Shown: positions 31,930 through 42,411 of the stretch, piece after piece
Layout: each line of letters opens with the position of its first letter
Numbering within the stretch: position 1 is the first letter of the stretch
Translations under genes and position numbers: made by a program
From: Lotus japonicus
Taxonomy: Eukaryota; Streptophyta; Magnoliopsida; Fabales; Fabaceae
Direction of reading: 5' to 3'
Length of the DNA: 64,000 nucleotides
Assembly (NCBI RefSeq): GCF_012489685.1
Contig: NC_080044.1
Span: 51,336,964 to 51,400,963, forward strand
The notes under the pieces: model-generated
The model's input: only the letters and a program-made list of their open reading frames with translations
What the model was told of the DNA's origin: nothing
Databases searched by the model: none

Positions 31930-34900
31930 TGTAACACCCCGATTTCGGTGGCGTCACTTTAGTAACCAAAGAAATAACTTAAGCGGAAAAACGTGAATTT
32001 TTTTTTTTTTTTGATAATAAAATGAAAGACTGAAAGAAAATAAACTTCTCGACAAAAGGTAAAAGAAAACTAATATACATCTACATAAATATATACATGC
32101 CCACACTAGTACCAGCCACATCGCGAGTAACCTCAAGCGACGGGTGACGGAAGAAAGTAACGCCCGAAGGCAATATGTACAAACCAAGGTAACCTGTGTC
32201 CGCAACACTAAACCTCAAAACTGAGAACGAAATGGCCCAGTGGCCTGAGAAAAGACCCCTAAGTCCAACCAGCTCTCTGTGATCTTCATAAGAAAACCAC
32301 ACAAAAAGCTACCGGCAGGAAAACTACCCTGTCCCAAAACTGAAAGCATGACGGTCAGAGCATCGACACTACTCCTACACTAATCCCCACTCGAGGAGCC
32401 CACACTAACACTCGATCCTACATGCTAGCGCGATCGTCGTCCGAATCTGCATCCAAGACGACTAGGTCGACATACACAACACTATCCTCTCTGTCCACCC
32501 TGATGCGCTCCTGCACTGGCCTATTGGGCTCGGGGCCCGGAACAAGATCCTCGATGACAGCAGCTACAGACGGACTAGACTCCGTCGAGAACCCACCCAC
32601 TGGAACCTCCTCAAAGGGGTCCTCATCATCCGAAGATGATGGTGGTGGTGGTCCTCCCAGGCCGGGTCCACAATGCACACCAGGCGGCAGGTTGAAGCTC
32701 ACTATGTGTCTCCTCATCACCCCCTCCGTCAAGCGTCCGAATCGGTCAACACGGTCCTCCATGATCCGACCGGTGTAGGTCGCACGGTGGCCTATGGGGT
32801 CGACCACCCATGCACCTGGGTCGTCCTGATCAAGCATCTCGTACCTGGTCCCCCCCGAGGGGCTGACCATCGTAAACCAATCCGCCATACTCATCTGACA
32901 AATGGCGTAGTCCGCCCAAACACACACAGCAGACGCGAGGGTCAACTCCAAAGAATTATATAAATAATAAAACCAGATATAATATCGGATAATAAATATT
33001 TGCCTCTCAGGCTTATAATTTTAGGGATGACTTCCTAGGGTTGCAAGTATCATAATGAATATAAGAAATCATAATAACAAATAGCATGCCTCAAATATGA
33101 TAAACAGGTACCAATCACACTCAGCAACTAAGTCAGCATGTATGTTGCATGAAATGCAATGCTGGGTAACAAAATGCATTCCGGAAGAAGGATGGACATC
33201 AATGAGGCGGCCATAACACCAGCCACGGTGGGTACCTTCCTGCTCGCGTGTCTCTTACACCACACAAAAGTAGTCAGATCAGCAGTGAACTCGTAGGTCT
33301 GCCATTCCGTCTGCTACTGAGGACCACCGTAGTGTCCTAAATATGGAAATCCGGGTCTTATGACCATTTTGGAATCCACCGAGGTCCGGTATCACGCCGT
33401 GTATTAACCTCAAAATGAGTGCATGAATGCAAGTGATTAGCCAAACAACGTCTCCGACCTCACCCGACACGTCGCCACGTGTTCTAAATAACTTAAAGTC
33501 TCTAAAAAAAAATACCCTAAGGCAAATGTCGATTCTGCGACAAAATGAATTAATCAAAAGAAGAAGAAGATACTTTGGAACTCATGGTTCCCGGCTAAAC
33601 TTTAGATAGCCAATCAATAAACTGCTCATCGAGCGAAAAGGTACCGAAGTACTTGGAAACTTATAGTCTCCGGCTAAACTTTAGATAGCCAAACATTAAA
33701 CTGCTCATCGAGCGAAAGAGTACGATTTGTACTTGGGCTAAACTTTAGATAGCCAAATAATAACCTGCTCATCGAGCAAAAGAGTTTCAACATACTCGAA
33801 GACTTGTATATTTCCTCAAAACGTGGACTCGACGACACTTCTCATATTTCCCAAACTAATATTCAGGCTCTAAGCTCTTATCTAAGGGTATTATTATTGT
33901 TCAAAGGATTTAGAAATTGATTAATGTCTTATGAGTTTTCCGTGATAAAATAGTTTTCATTTTAATCTTATAATACTTCCTAAGAGTTTTCAGAGATCCC
34001 ATAATCTCAAATAATTCCCTGAGAAGGTCTCGATCCATTAAAACATAACAAGGTCCGAACTCCGTTCGTCCTTTAAACTCTCTCAAAATCTCATAAAAAT
34101 TTGGCATGACCTGCCCGTAATCCTCACTCCTCAGAATCTCAGGTACAAGTGGAATAGCATAAATAAAACAGCTCAGTCAAAAGCATAAACAGCATATTCC
34201 AACACATCCTAAGTTAACCATGTAGCACGTAGCATGTGAATCATTTAGCACACAATATCATGGCATCAAATACTCAGCAAGGTCGGCCGAAGCCTCAGAG
34301 AACAATTCAGACATTTAGCAATTTAGTGCATAACACATAAATCAAGTCGAATTTGTCGACCCCTAAAGCATTATCTAGTAATTCAGAGAGTAGCCCTCAC
34401 CGGTGGGTCTTCCAGCTTCCTCCTCCAAGTGTCCTTCACGCTCTTCTCCTTGTTCTCCAGGAATCTCCTCAAAAGAACCTTAAGCAAAAATCACAGAAAT
34501 CAACACCAAGAGTCAGAAACTCAGCAATCAAAGAGTCCTAGGGTCACACGGTACACTACAACCTCCGTGGTACGACAATCTAACGCGTTAAGACAAGTTT
34601 TCGAAAAATCGGATTCTTCCCCCCCCTCCCTTGATATAGCTCTCGGCCACTTCCTTTAATTGGGAGGGTCGATTTTTCTTCGATCAAACTTGGTTCCTAG
34701 GTTAACATAAGCCGTAACTAAGACGGTTCTAAGCTCGGAAAAATTTTCGGATCGAAAACTGATATAGGGGTAGTTTGGTCATTATTTTTAGCTCAAAATT
34801 TCAAAATTGGATTTTTGAAAAACAAATTGGATGAGGACGTCCACAACGACGTTTATGACGACAAATCCTACTAGCACTAAGCCAGGTCGATAGATTTCAG

Positions 34901-35966
34901 CCCAAAGGTTGCGACTTTGCCGAAAAATGGGTATTTAAGGTAGAAATTGATCCCGGCGGCATTTCGTCGACATTTGACAAAATCTAATCCGCAGAACACG
35001 CTCAGGAGCATGCAGGGAAGAAGTTTAGACACTGAAATCAGCGTATTTGAACAGTTTTTCAAAAACCTCAAAATTTTGAACTCAGAAAGACGTAGGAGAA
35101 GTGGACAGAAACGACGATTCGAAGGAGAGTATAGTTTACCTACCTCGAGGTCTTCGATTAGCGACGATCGGTGAAGCAAACGGGCAAGAAACGACGAAGA
35201 TCCGGATCTCTCTCTCTCTCTTGATGCTCGCGGGTTTGGGGAGGGAAATGGGTAGTTTTTGGCAAAAAATCTAATTTTTGAGCTATTTATAGGTTTTGCA
35301 AAATGCGGAAAAATGATTTTTTTGCGATTCCGATTTTTCCTGCGCGTTCCTCTGCGCATTCTAAGATAGGTTCTGGCGACAGAATTCCAGAACTCAAAAC
35401 AGGATTCTTGGAATTAAACCAAATGATACCAAATCGGTGTGAGTCGGTTCAAGTCGGTTTATCCCGAAAAACTACTTTTTGCAGTGATCGTCGGATGAGA
35501 AAACTTCCTTCTGAAGAAAGATTAGGAATGACGAGAGAAATAGGAGAGCGCGGGTGGAATCTTCATTTGCAGATCCGAATAGAAAAAGTCTTCATCGTCT
35601 GTCGATCTTAGGTTTCTCGAACTATCAGGGATTCCGTTTCGGCAAACTTCCGAGAATTGGAATTTGACGTTCGTACTTTCCAGGATTTCGCATCGAAATA
35701 ATTGTTTAAGGACGGAAAAGAGAAGTTCTAACATTTCTCTGAGGATTTTTGGAATTAGTTTCCATCGTGTCCTAAAGCGTAAATTAACTATTCACTAATA
35801 CCTTTGACCTAGGATTAAGCGTATGTTAGTCGTGCTATAACTCTTATCGGTTTTTCGATAAATTCTTGGACTTTTCCTGAACCTTTTTCCTTCACAAATT
35901 TATCTTAATCAAATAAACTCTTTTATTTTATTCACTTATCCAAAGCGTTAAAACTTGGGCCTTACA
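31930..35966 (-). repeat. G1 5' LTR
   Basis: It is 4037 bp. On the minus strand it starts TGTAAGGCCCAAG and ends CGGGGTGTTACA. It is recognisably related to the G2 LTR but well diverged. It abuts, at 35967, sequence that continues the LTR of another element (G3), so it appears to have inserted into that LTR. It contains the sense ORF at 32418-32894 and a TATA-like CTATTTATAG near 35283-35292. Confidence 0.85.
32418..32894 (-). CDS. Acidic ORF of unknown function inside the G1 LTR
   Basis: The frame of 158 codons starts at ATG 32894 in sense with the element and lies in the 3' portion of the LTR. The frame stays open upstream to about 32951 without an ATG. The product is acidic and Pro/Ser-rich in the middle (PPPPSSSDDEDPFEEV) and ends VVYVDLVVLDADSDDDRASM. 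The independent LTR copy at 12145-13152 encodes a matching end (LDLVVLDSDSDDDHAS) and a matching beginning, with mostly synonymous changes but with a deletion and a stop between. I recognise no domain. It may be a genuine LTR-encoded protein or a coding leader. The main alternative is a chance open frame in a GC-richer patch. Confidence 0.4.
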   Translation of the reverse strand: MSMADWFTMVSPSGGTRYEMLDQDDPGAWVVDPIGHRATYTGRIMEDRVDRFGRLTEGVMRRHIVSFNLPPGVHCGPGLGGPPPPSSSDDEDPFEEVPVGGFSTESSPSVAAVIEDLVPGPEPNRPVQERIRVDREDSVVYVDLVVLDADSDDDRASM

Positions 35967-36494
35967 CTCTTTCATGAGGATCATATGGAGTTTGTCAGAC
36001 GTAGGAGGTCTTGCAGAGGCCGTTTTGGGCTCACTTACTCTTTTGGATGACTGTACTTACATACTTATGACTCTGATTATGGTTTGTACTTATTCGCCTG
36101 CGGGCATCACTTTCAATTACTTTCCGTTACTCGTGACGTTGACTTTTACTTACAGCGGGGGTTGTATATATATTGTGAATTAGTTTATGTTTATCGAGTT
36201 GGGTTGAGTCTTTACTTTGGAAAGTCTTTTATTTAAAAAGAAAAACGAAAAAAAATACATGCTTTTCCGCTTTATTTTGTTTTTGAGTTACTAAAGTGAC
36301 CTCCAAAAATCAGGGTGTTACATTGTGGTATCAGAGCTTGTCGAGTCTTTCAAGAGTCTTTGGGAAATAGGTCTTCTGTGCTAGGTTGTGTGACTCTGCA
36401 AAGAGTAAAAATTGATTGTCTGTCAAGCGATTTTTCGCTTAGAATTGATTGAAGTTATTGCTTAATCATATTGTATAGTGATGTTAAATGCTAT
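35967..36494 (+). mobile_element. G3: chromovirus remnant, LTR end, primer site and leader
   Basis: The plus-strand sequence aligns with the last 350 bases of the G2 LTR, starting at the matching point CTCTT and ending AGGGTGTTACA at 36322. It is followed by TGGTATCAGAGC at 36326-36337 and a leader similar to that of G2. The leader is interrupted at 36494 by the Sirevirus and resumes at 48609. The upstream part of the LTR is cut off by the G1 LTR at 35966. Confidence 0.8.
36326..36337 (+). other. G3 primer binding site (tRNA-iMet)
   Basis: TGGTATCAGAGC lies three bases after the LTR end at 36322, as in G1 and G2. Confidence 0.88.
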
Positions 36495-37716
36495 TGAAGG
36501 TATGAAAAACGGTAGAAAGGAGGGGTTTGAATAACGTTTTCAGAACAAAACTTCCACCTTAAAGATTTTGACAAATCTTTTGAGAACTTAAATGCTAAAG
36601 ATAAGAGATAGAAAAGCACACAAGGATTTTATCCTGGTTCACTTGATAAATCACTCAAGCTACTCCAGTCCACCCGTTAAGGTGATTTCTTCCTTCTTAG
36701 AATGAAGGCAATCCACTAATCAGGTAAGAGTTACAACTGCACTTGAAACCTACAAGTGACTAACAATTACACTGACTTAGCTCACACTAAGATTCACTCT
36801 CTTAGTCTTCTCTAGGATCCGATCAACCTTGATCTCCTAAAGGCAAACTATACAACTGTATATGAAGTTCTTGTTTACAAAGAAAGTGCTTCTAAAAAGC
36901 TTATAGTAAACACAATGAATTTCAAGATGAAAGAAAGCTTAGAATATTTTGAATATGTCTTGCGCGTGTGTATTGCTTCTTCTTAGTTTCTTTCTCCGCT
37001 TCTTTCAATCTTCAGCCTTTATATATACTCCAAGGATTAGGGTTGAGCGTTGCATGGGAAATGCTACCGTTGGAGGGCAGTTCTGGAAAATCCAGCTTCT
37101 GCTGTGGCTGAGAACGTTAGGTAGGTCGTCAGGAAGGTACACTTGCTTTTGTACTTGGATAGCTACTTGACCTTTTAACCTAGGAGACTTCTGATCAGGG
37201 GAATACTTCATATTGGAACTTGTGAAGCCGGTTGATCAGAGTCAGAGGGAAAGCACAGATCCTCTGACCATTGTATCTTCTGATTCTGAACTCAGAGGGA
37301 AGAACATGGCCTTCAGAGTTTCTTGCTTCTGGACTTCAGAGTTTCCACTATTCAGCTTCTGGATCTTCAGAGTCTTCTACACCATCAGAACATCTGAACC
37401 TTCAGTGTTTCTTGGTTATCAGAACTTCTGGATCTTCAGAGCTTCTAGCGACTGAGTCCACATCAGAGTTTGTATAGCTTCAGAACTTCTGAAGCTTTTC
37501 CACTGTTCATACTGAACATGGTGAATGCGAAAGCGTTGCTTGGGTCACTCTTTATACACAGTGCTTCTGATAAGTGTGAGATTGAGTTGAGGTCAGAGCC
37601 TGTAAATAGCACACTCAGAAAAACACGTTAGAGTACCACAATTGTTCATATCAAAAGGTTAACTTGTAATCATCAAAACATAGAGTTGTACTACTAGATC
37701 AAAACTTGATCTTACA
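36495..37716 (-). repeat. Sirevirus 3' LTR
   Basis: On the plus strand it starts TGAAGGTATG and ends GATCTTACA. It is 1222 bp and almost identical to the 5' LTR. It is rich in CAGAGTTTC/CTTCTG-type short motifs. Small frames inside it are not convincing. Confidence 0.93.
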
Positions 37717-37717
37717 A

Positions 37718-37730
37718 TCTCCCCCTTTTT
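37718..37730 (-). other. Sirevirus polypurine tract next to the 3' LTR
   Basis: The minus strand reads AAAAAGGGGGAGA just inside the 3' LTR. Similar G5-A tracts recur at 37883-37890, 38198-38210 and 38262-38270. Multiple tracts in this position are a described feature of Sireviruses. Confidence 0.8.
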
Positions 37731-38413
37731 GATGATGACAAAACTAAGATTTTTGATGAACAATTCTTAAACATTAAACTGAATTCACTCAGAGTTTAGA
37801 GATATAGAATAATACTTATCCTGATGTGAATAGTTTATCTTGCTCATTCTGAATTCAAGTCACTGCTTGATTCTGAGCTTAGCTCCCCCTGAATCTAATA
37901 CTTGATGAAAACGTTAGTAAAGTCTAGATTCTGAGCTAAATGATGTAAGAGTTCAGAGTGAAAAACTTATGACATAGATGAAGAACGAATAATCAGAGCG
38001 CATAAGTGATCAGAGTCAGGGACAAGGTATCAGAGTCTTGGGTATCAGAGTCAACTTAGAATCACTTCAGAAGAAGTGAAATGTATTCCTTGTATTTGCC
38101 CAGTGACACATCTATGGTCATGAAGGTGGAACTCTTAAATTCTCCAAAAGAAAAATAAATCACACTAACACATCTTACACATCAAAAACTGGGTTTACTC
38201 CCCCTTTTTGTCATAAGCAAAAAGCTTGGGGTGTGAAAAACTTAGCTTGAAGTACAAGGTACTCCCCCTTAGAGAAGGTCTAAGTTTAAAGAAAATGAAA
38301 ACGATGTAAGAATCAGAGTTAGGCGAAAATAAATAGAAGAGTTAATGCAAGGGATGAACGTTTACCACCGGTCAAGTGAGTAAATAGAAGGGTCAGTTAC
38401 CAAGAACTTAACC
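37731..38413. other. Sirevirus 3' non-coding region with repeated polypurine tracts
   Basis: No sense ORF is present. The stretch is A-rich on the plus strand with scattered CAGAGT motifs and three additional polypurine-like tracts. It separates the 3' LTR from the antisense ORF. Confidence 0.6.
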
Positions 38414-38456
38414 TCGAGAAACTGTAATAGCATTAACTTTTAGAGAGAAAGTGAAG

Positions 38457-38469
38457 CCTATAAAAAGCG
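38457..38469 (+). promoter_or_regulatory. TATA box for the antisense ORF
   Basis: CCTATAAAAAGCG on the plus strand, about 55-65 bases before the ATG at 38522, is a strong plant TATA box at the usual distance for a short 5' leader. It points opposite to the gag-pol genes. Confidence 0.5.
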
Positions 38470-38521
38470 TTGGAGAGAAAGGTAAGCTTCACACCTCGAA
38501 TAATTTTCAGTAAGAAAAAAA

Positions 38522-38914
38522 ATGGCATCATACAACGTAGCACTAGAAGAGCTGAGGAAGAAGGCCTTTGAAGAGGACTTGTTCCTGAACATCAGGCATC
38601 CAGAGGGTGCAACTACCATCGCGGAGCTGACACGGACACTGCTGGAAGAGGACCTGCGTCCAGAGTTGGAGAGAGACCTGAAGGAATTTCTTGCCTTCGT
38701 GGAGGAGGTGCAAGAACTCAGCCGGCTTGAACTCAAGCTGCTGGAAGAAAAAGAAATCTTGGAAAAGAAGCTCAGGACTTCAGAAGAGATTCTGGAGAAA
38801 GATGAGCTAAAGGTCAGACTCAACAACATCCAGCATGTACTGGAGCGTCTGGAGAAGGATAGGTCAGAGCAGCGCCAGGAGTGCAGAAGAATGAGGAAGG
38901 ATCCTCCATTCTAG
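38522..38914 (+). CDS. Antisense coiled-coil ORF inside the Sirevirus
   Basis: The 130-codon frame lies between the envelope-like gene and the 3' LTR, on the strand opposite to gag, pol and env. It starts at an ATG in a strong context (A-rich leader, then ATGGCA). A TATA box is 55-65 bases upstream, and AATAAA follows about 45 bases after the stop (38957-38962). The product is rich in Glu, Leu, Lys and Arg. From about residue 40 onward it reads as a long alpha-helical coiled coil (for example LELKLLEEKEILEKK), with a basic C-terminal end. There is no signal peptide or membrane segment. I recognise no family. Antisense ORFs are known in some plant Gypsy elements, so an element-encoded regulatory protein is possible. 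A captured host exon is the alternative. Confidence 0.6.
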   Translation: MASYNVALEELRKKAFEEDLFLNIRHPEGATTIAELTRTLLEEDLRPELERDLKEFLAFVEEVQELSRLELKLLEEKEILEKKLRTSEEILEKDELKVRLNNIQHVLERLEKDRSEQRQECRRMRKDPPF

Positions 38915-38956
38915 ATTATATGATGTAAAGAAATATGATGTAAACATAGAACAATG

Positions 38957-38962
38957 AATAAA
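38957..38962 (+). terminator. Poly(A) signal after the antisense ORF
   Basis: AATAAA lies 43 bases after the antisense stop codon, in an A/T-rich stretch. It sits between the antisense ORF and the end of the convergent envelope-like gene. Confidence 0.4.
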
Positions 38963-39118
38963 AAAGACTTTTGCAAACATATGTGACATAAGTATATAGA
39001 TATATATGCATATATAATCACAAACGAACAAAAGAGAATAAATAAATAAAAAGAAACAGAGTTTAACAAAAGGAAAAAAAAGTTAACGAAAAAGAAGAAA
39101 AAGAAGAGATCCTAAAAA

Positions 39119-41968
39119 CTAAGGTTTGTCAGTGCGTCTCAGAAGTTCCATCATCATTTGCTTCATCTCAATCAGCATGGATTCATGAGTGTCAAGACGT
39201 TGTTCCATGATGTCGAGTCTGGATGAGCTTGTCTGAGTAGAGCTGGAAGGAACATTCTGAGCAGCTTGAGGTTCTGGAATGGAAACAGAAGCAGCAGGAG
39301 TAAACACAACTGGTGCAAGTCGCTCTGCCTCAGCCTCAGCTTCAAGACGCTCTGCCTCAAGTCTGGCTTGTTCAGCCTGAGCTGCTGCTTCACGTGCAGC
39401 TTCGTCTGCTTGTTCTTTCTTTCTCTTGGCTTCTTCAATAGCTTCAAGAAGCTTATTTCTCTGTTCTAGTTCGTGAAGAGCCACCCTCCTAGCAAGCCTT
39501 TGCTTTGCAGCCTCAATGCTCTGACTGCCCTCGGCATGTAGGAGCTGCATCATAATTGGAACTTGAGCCACTAGCCAAGTGCTCAGATTGTTCCACTCAT
39601 CAGCCACATTTTCAGCATTCTCACTGAGATCAGTCTGACCGTGCACATTGCGGAGCCTCAAAGAGGCTTCATGATAGAAGATATTGATGCACTCAGAGAG
39701 AGATGTGGGTTGAAGGTGAGTATAGGGAATTATGGAGAGGTTGGGTTCAGGAGAGGCTGGGTGATTGCTGCTATGGGCTTCAGAGGCACCTTGTGGAGAA
39801 CCAATGTTAATCATGGGAGCATTGGGTTCAGAGGTTCCAAGGTGAGGGTCTGAAGTTTCAACCAGAGGGTGAGGTGATCTAACCGAGGATTGGTTAGACA
39901 CTGATTGTTCAGGTTCAGGGTCTGGTTGAATGGGCTCTTGTTGGTCAGGGACAGGGTGAGCTTGTTGAACTAAGGGGTCTGCCTCTTGGATAGGATTGGC
40001 CAAGATAGGTTCATCTGGGTCAACTAGACGTTCAGGTCTAGGGCCAGGATATCTCCTAGGGCTTGGACAGGTAAGGTAATACTCTTCCAAGGCAGATACC
40101 TTTTCTTTTCTAACCTCCATGAATTTTCTAATTGATTCAGAGGTATTGGAGGGAGGAGAGTCAATAACATTGGTTGGGAAGGATACAGGTGTGAAGGCTG
40201 TTGAAGAGTCTGTATCCGTGGTTCTGGCAGCAGGACGTGCTGATGCTCTGAGAGCAGAGTGATCAGACGTTCTGGGTTGTGGTTCTGTTTGGTTGGGCTC
40301 GGGTTGGTCTTGGACGATTGGTTCAGAAGATAATGGGTCGTACGGAATGGTAAGGAGAGATGTTGGTTCTTCTGACCTAGAGGTTGGGTTCTGAAGCAAA
40401 TTCCAGAGAGGTGCTTCAGTAGGAGAAGGTTGAAAGAAGGAAGATCTTGGGGAATGTGGTGGAGAGGTGGTTTGTGCGGCTGGCTGGGATTCAGGAATAG
40501 GAGTGAGGGGATTTGAGGAGTGTTGGAGCAAAGCAGAAATAGGGAGTGCATCAAATAAATTCAAATCATCATCAGAAGCAAGTGCAGGCTTACTTGAATG
40601 TGCTGATGATCGAGTCACTCTGGCAGGAGGTTCAGTCCTTCTGACCACTGCAGCAGCTGGTTCCACCCGAGTAGGCTTCACCACGATTCTGACCTTCTTC
40701 TGCTTCTTCTTTGGAGGACCATCCTCACTATCATCATCATCACCATCATCAGGCTTTCTCTTTGTCTTCTTGACCAGAGGGACATCAGATTCTTCAGAGG
40801 ATTCTTCCAGAACCATCTTCCTCTGAGCTTTCTTCTTTGGAGGAGAAGGAAACTCTGGAGCTGGCGGTAGTCTGTTGATGAAATCATCAAGGTCAATCTC
40901 GAATCCTTGAGCCCTGAGGTCTTCAACATAGCATCTGATGGCTTCAGGATGGTCTGCTTGAGTCCACAGAGGGTAGTCATTCAGAGGCATTCTTCTTCCT
41001 CTGATCTCAGAAGATGAGTCTTCATGAGCAGGAGCAATCTTCTTCTGGATTAAGCCCATATTCTTCAAGGAGTTTGCAGTGAAGACATCACTGACAATTG
41101 TGCTCAAATCCTCTGTGCAACCAGCATCGATCAAATCTTGCACCAAGTTGCTTTCAATGAGAAAGTCTGAGAGCAGCCTCCCAAAAGGGATGTATTTGAT
41201 TGCAGACTTGATGGAGGCGGTGGTGCGAGACTTCCGGATGCATTCCTTCAAGTAGGAGAACAGGAAGTAGGGAAGGCAGATCTTCTCCTGATCTTGGATG
41301 AAGAACAGGATCGCCTTCTGGTTGAAGTTGATGTAATCTGGGGAACTGCCCTTCGGTCTCTGATTGATGCAGTTGAGCAGGATCTTGTGCCAGATTCTGA
41401 GTTTGGGGTGAAGATCCATCACCTTGTAACTCGTCTTGCCCGGTTTGAAGGTGGTGTACAGGGCCTTGTTGACTTTGTCTTTGGTGATGGGTTTCAGCTT
41501 GGATTCCGTCAGTTGGAACCGATACCCATAAGCAGTTTCTGCTCCTAGCAGATTCACGAATGACTTCTCAGTGATAATGATCTTCCTGCCAAGAATGTGA
41601 GAGACCACCTGAGTGTCATCGCAGTCTGCGTGCTTCCAGAATTCCTTTACCAATTTCTCATACACCGGTCCTCGAAGTCGATTGAAATAGTTTCCCCAAC
41701 CTTGAGCTTGAACTTCAGGACGAAGATCATACCCATTTGCAGCCAAGTTATCGAGGTTGAATCTCCATTCTGCCAGGACTTGGAGTTCCTCAGGAGAAAA
41801 TACGCAGTGAACGGCACAGCCCCGTTCTGCAATAGGAACAATCTGCTCTTGAACTTGAACTTGTTCTTGTGCCTGGTTCTCAGAGCCCCTTTGACCCGTT
41901 GCCAAACCAACTTCCATGTGAGGGAACTGAGGTGCATCTGCAGTAGATCTTCTGGTTTGTCTCACCAT
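39119..41968 (-). CDS. Sirevirus envelope-like protein
   Basis: The frame is open upstream to 42124 without an ATG. I choose ATG 41968 (TTCAAAATGGTG), which starts MVRQTRRSTADAP, giving 949 residues. The N-terminal third is globular and conserved in the fragment at 13253-14935. The middle has an acidic patch and Lys-rich PPKKKQKKVR (a nuclear-localisation-like string), then long Pro/Ser/Thr-rich low-complexity sequence. The C-terminal about 150 residues contain an Ala/Glu/Arg coiled coil (EAAREAAAQAEQARLEAERL). I see no clear transmembrane segment. Position after pol defines it as the Sirevirus envelope-like gene, whose function is unproven. It is out of frame with pol and 443 bases beyond the pol stop. 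Confidence 0.85.
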   Translation of the reverse strand: MVRQTRRSTADAPQFPHMEVGLATGQRGSENQAQEQVQVQEQIVPIAERGCAVHCVFSPEELQVLAEWRFNLDNLAANGYDLRPEVQAQGWGNYFNRLRGPVYEKLVKEFWKHADCDDTQVVSHILGRKIIITEKSFVNLLGAETAYGYRFQLTESKLKPITKDKVNKALYTTFKPGKTSYKVMDLHPKLRIWHKILLNCINQRPKGSSPDYINFNQKAILFFIQDQEKICLPYFLFSYLKECIRKSRTTASIKSAIKYIPFGRLLSDFLIESNLVQDLIDAGCTEDLSTIVSDVFTANSLKNMGLIQKKIAPAHEDSSSEIRGRRMPLNDYPLWTQADHPEAIRCYVEDLRAQGFEIDLDDFINRLPPAPEFPSPPKKKAQRKMVLEESSEESDVPLVKKTKRKPDDGDDDDSEDGPPKKKQKKVRIVVKPTRVEPAAAVVRRTEPPARVTRSSAHSSKPALASDDDLNLFDALPISALLQHSSNPLTPIPESQPAAQTTSPPHSPRSSFFQPSPTEAPLWNLLQNPTSRSEEPTSLLTIPYDPLSSEPIVQDQPEPNQTEPQPRTSDHSALRASARPAARTTDTDSSTAFTPVSFPTNVIDSPPSNTSESIRKFMEVRKEKVSALEEYYLTCPSPRRYPGPRPERLVDPDEPILANPIQEADPLVQQAHPVPDQQEPIQPDPEPEQSVSNQSSVRSPHPLVETSDPHLGTSEPNAPMINIGSPQGASEAHSSNHPASPEPNLSIIPYTHLQPTSLSECINIFYHEASLRLRNVHGQTDLSENAENVADEWNNLSTWLVAQVPIMMQLLHAEGSQSIEAAKQRLARRVALHELEQRNKLLEAIEEAKRKKEQADEAAREAAAQAEQARLEAERLEAEAEAERLAPVVFTPAASVSIPEPQAAQNVPSSSTQTSSSRLDIMEQRLDTHESMLIEMKQMMMELLRRTDKP

Positions 41969-42411
41969 TTTGAAGAGGTTGAAGGTTTGAGGTAGAAGAT
42001 GAAGTTTGAAGGATGAAGAGAGATCGAGAGAGAAATCAAGAAAGAGGCGGTTTTGAAAAGCAGAGAGTGCGAGAGTGAAAACCGGAAGTGAACGAGAACG
42101 TGTGTGTATAGTGGGTTTTATCAAATAACCGTTGTTGATTCAAAAAACACTGTAAGATCAACGGTTGAAAATTAAAGATAGATAGTAACAGTAAAATACA
42201 CAATCACACACAGGAGATAAGCATATCTACACGCAATCATAACAGACTATCACACGGGCACAAGGAATTATGCATCAGAAATTCTGACACACGTGTTGTT
42301 GTCTCAGCTTCAGAGTCAGTACCAGTGGGCACACACACTCTGATTGAGTTACCTTCTGGACTAGACATCTTCTGATCAAGAAGTATCATAGTCAGAGGTT
42401 CTGATCCATCT
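41969..42411 (-). promoter_or_regulatory. Spacer between pol and envelope-like gene, with leader-like sequence
   Basis: The last 130 bases before the env-like ATG are pyrimidine-rich (TTTCTCTCTCGATCTCTCTTC style), like a plant gene 5' leader. CACTATACACAC near 42103-42114 is a possible TATA-like element. AACCGTTG and CAACGGTT form an inverted pair further upstream. The same arrangement is kept in the second copy at 14936-15170. This may support a separate mRNA for the envelope-like gene. Confidence 0.4.

Larger units (their letters stand above)
16457..35966 (-). mobile_element. G1: Tekay/Del-like chromovirus (Ty3/Gypsy), interrupted and truncated
   Basis: Read on the minus strand, G1 has its 5' LTR at 31930-35966, a tRNA-Met primer site, gag from 31717, then gag-pol down to 16457. 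The order PR, RT, RNase H, INT and the pol C-terminal motif HVIELDDI place it among chromoviruses of the Tekay/Del type. A younger element, G2, splits gag at the TCAGC target site (20459-20463 and 31449-31453). The 3' end, including the chromodomain and 3' LTR, is missing because a Copia fragment is joined at 16456/16457. Pol is broken into about ten frames. Confidence 0.85.

Noticed and set aside
12145..35966. LTRs at 12145 and 31930 as the two LTRs of one element
   Set aside because: They are clearly diverged and their outer flanks (CCGTC and CTCTT) do not match, so they belong to different insertions.
42124..42125. Longer start for the envelope-like gene at 42124 (and 15090 in the fragment)
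   Set aside because: The codon there is TTG, and the translated leader is a pyrimidine-rich sequence typical of an untranslated region. ATG at 41968 (14935 in the fragment) has a good context.
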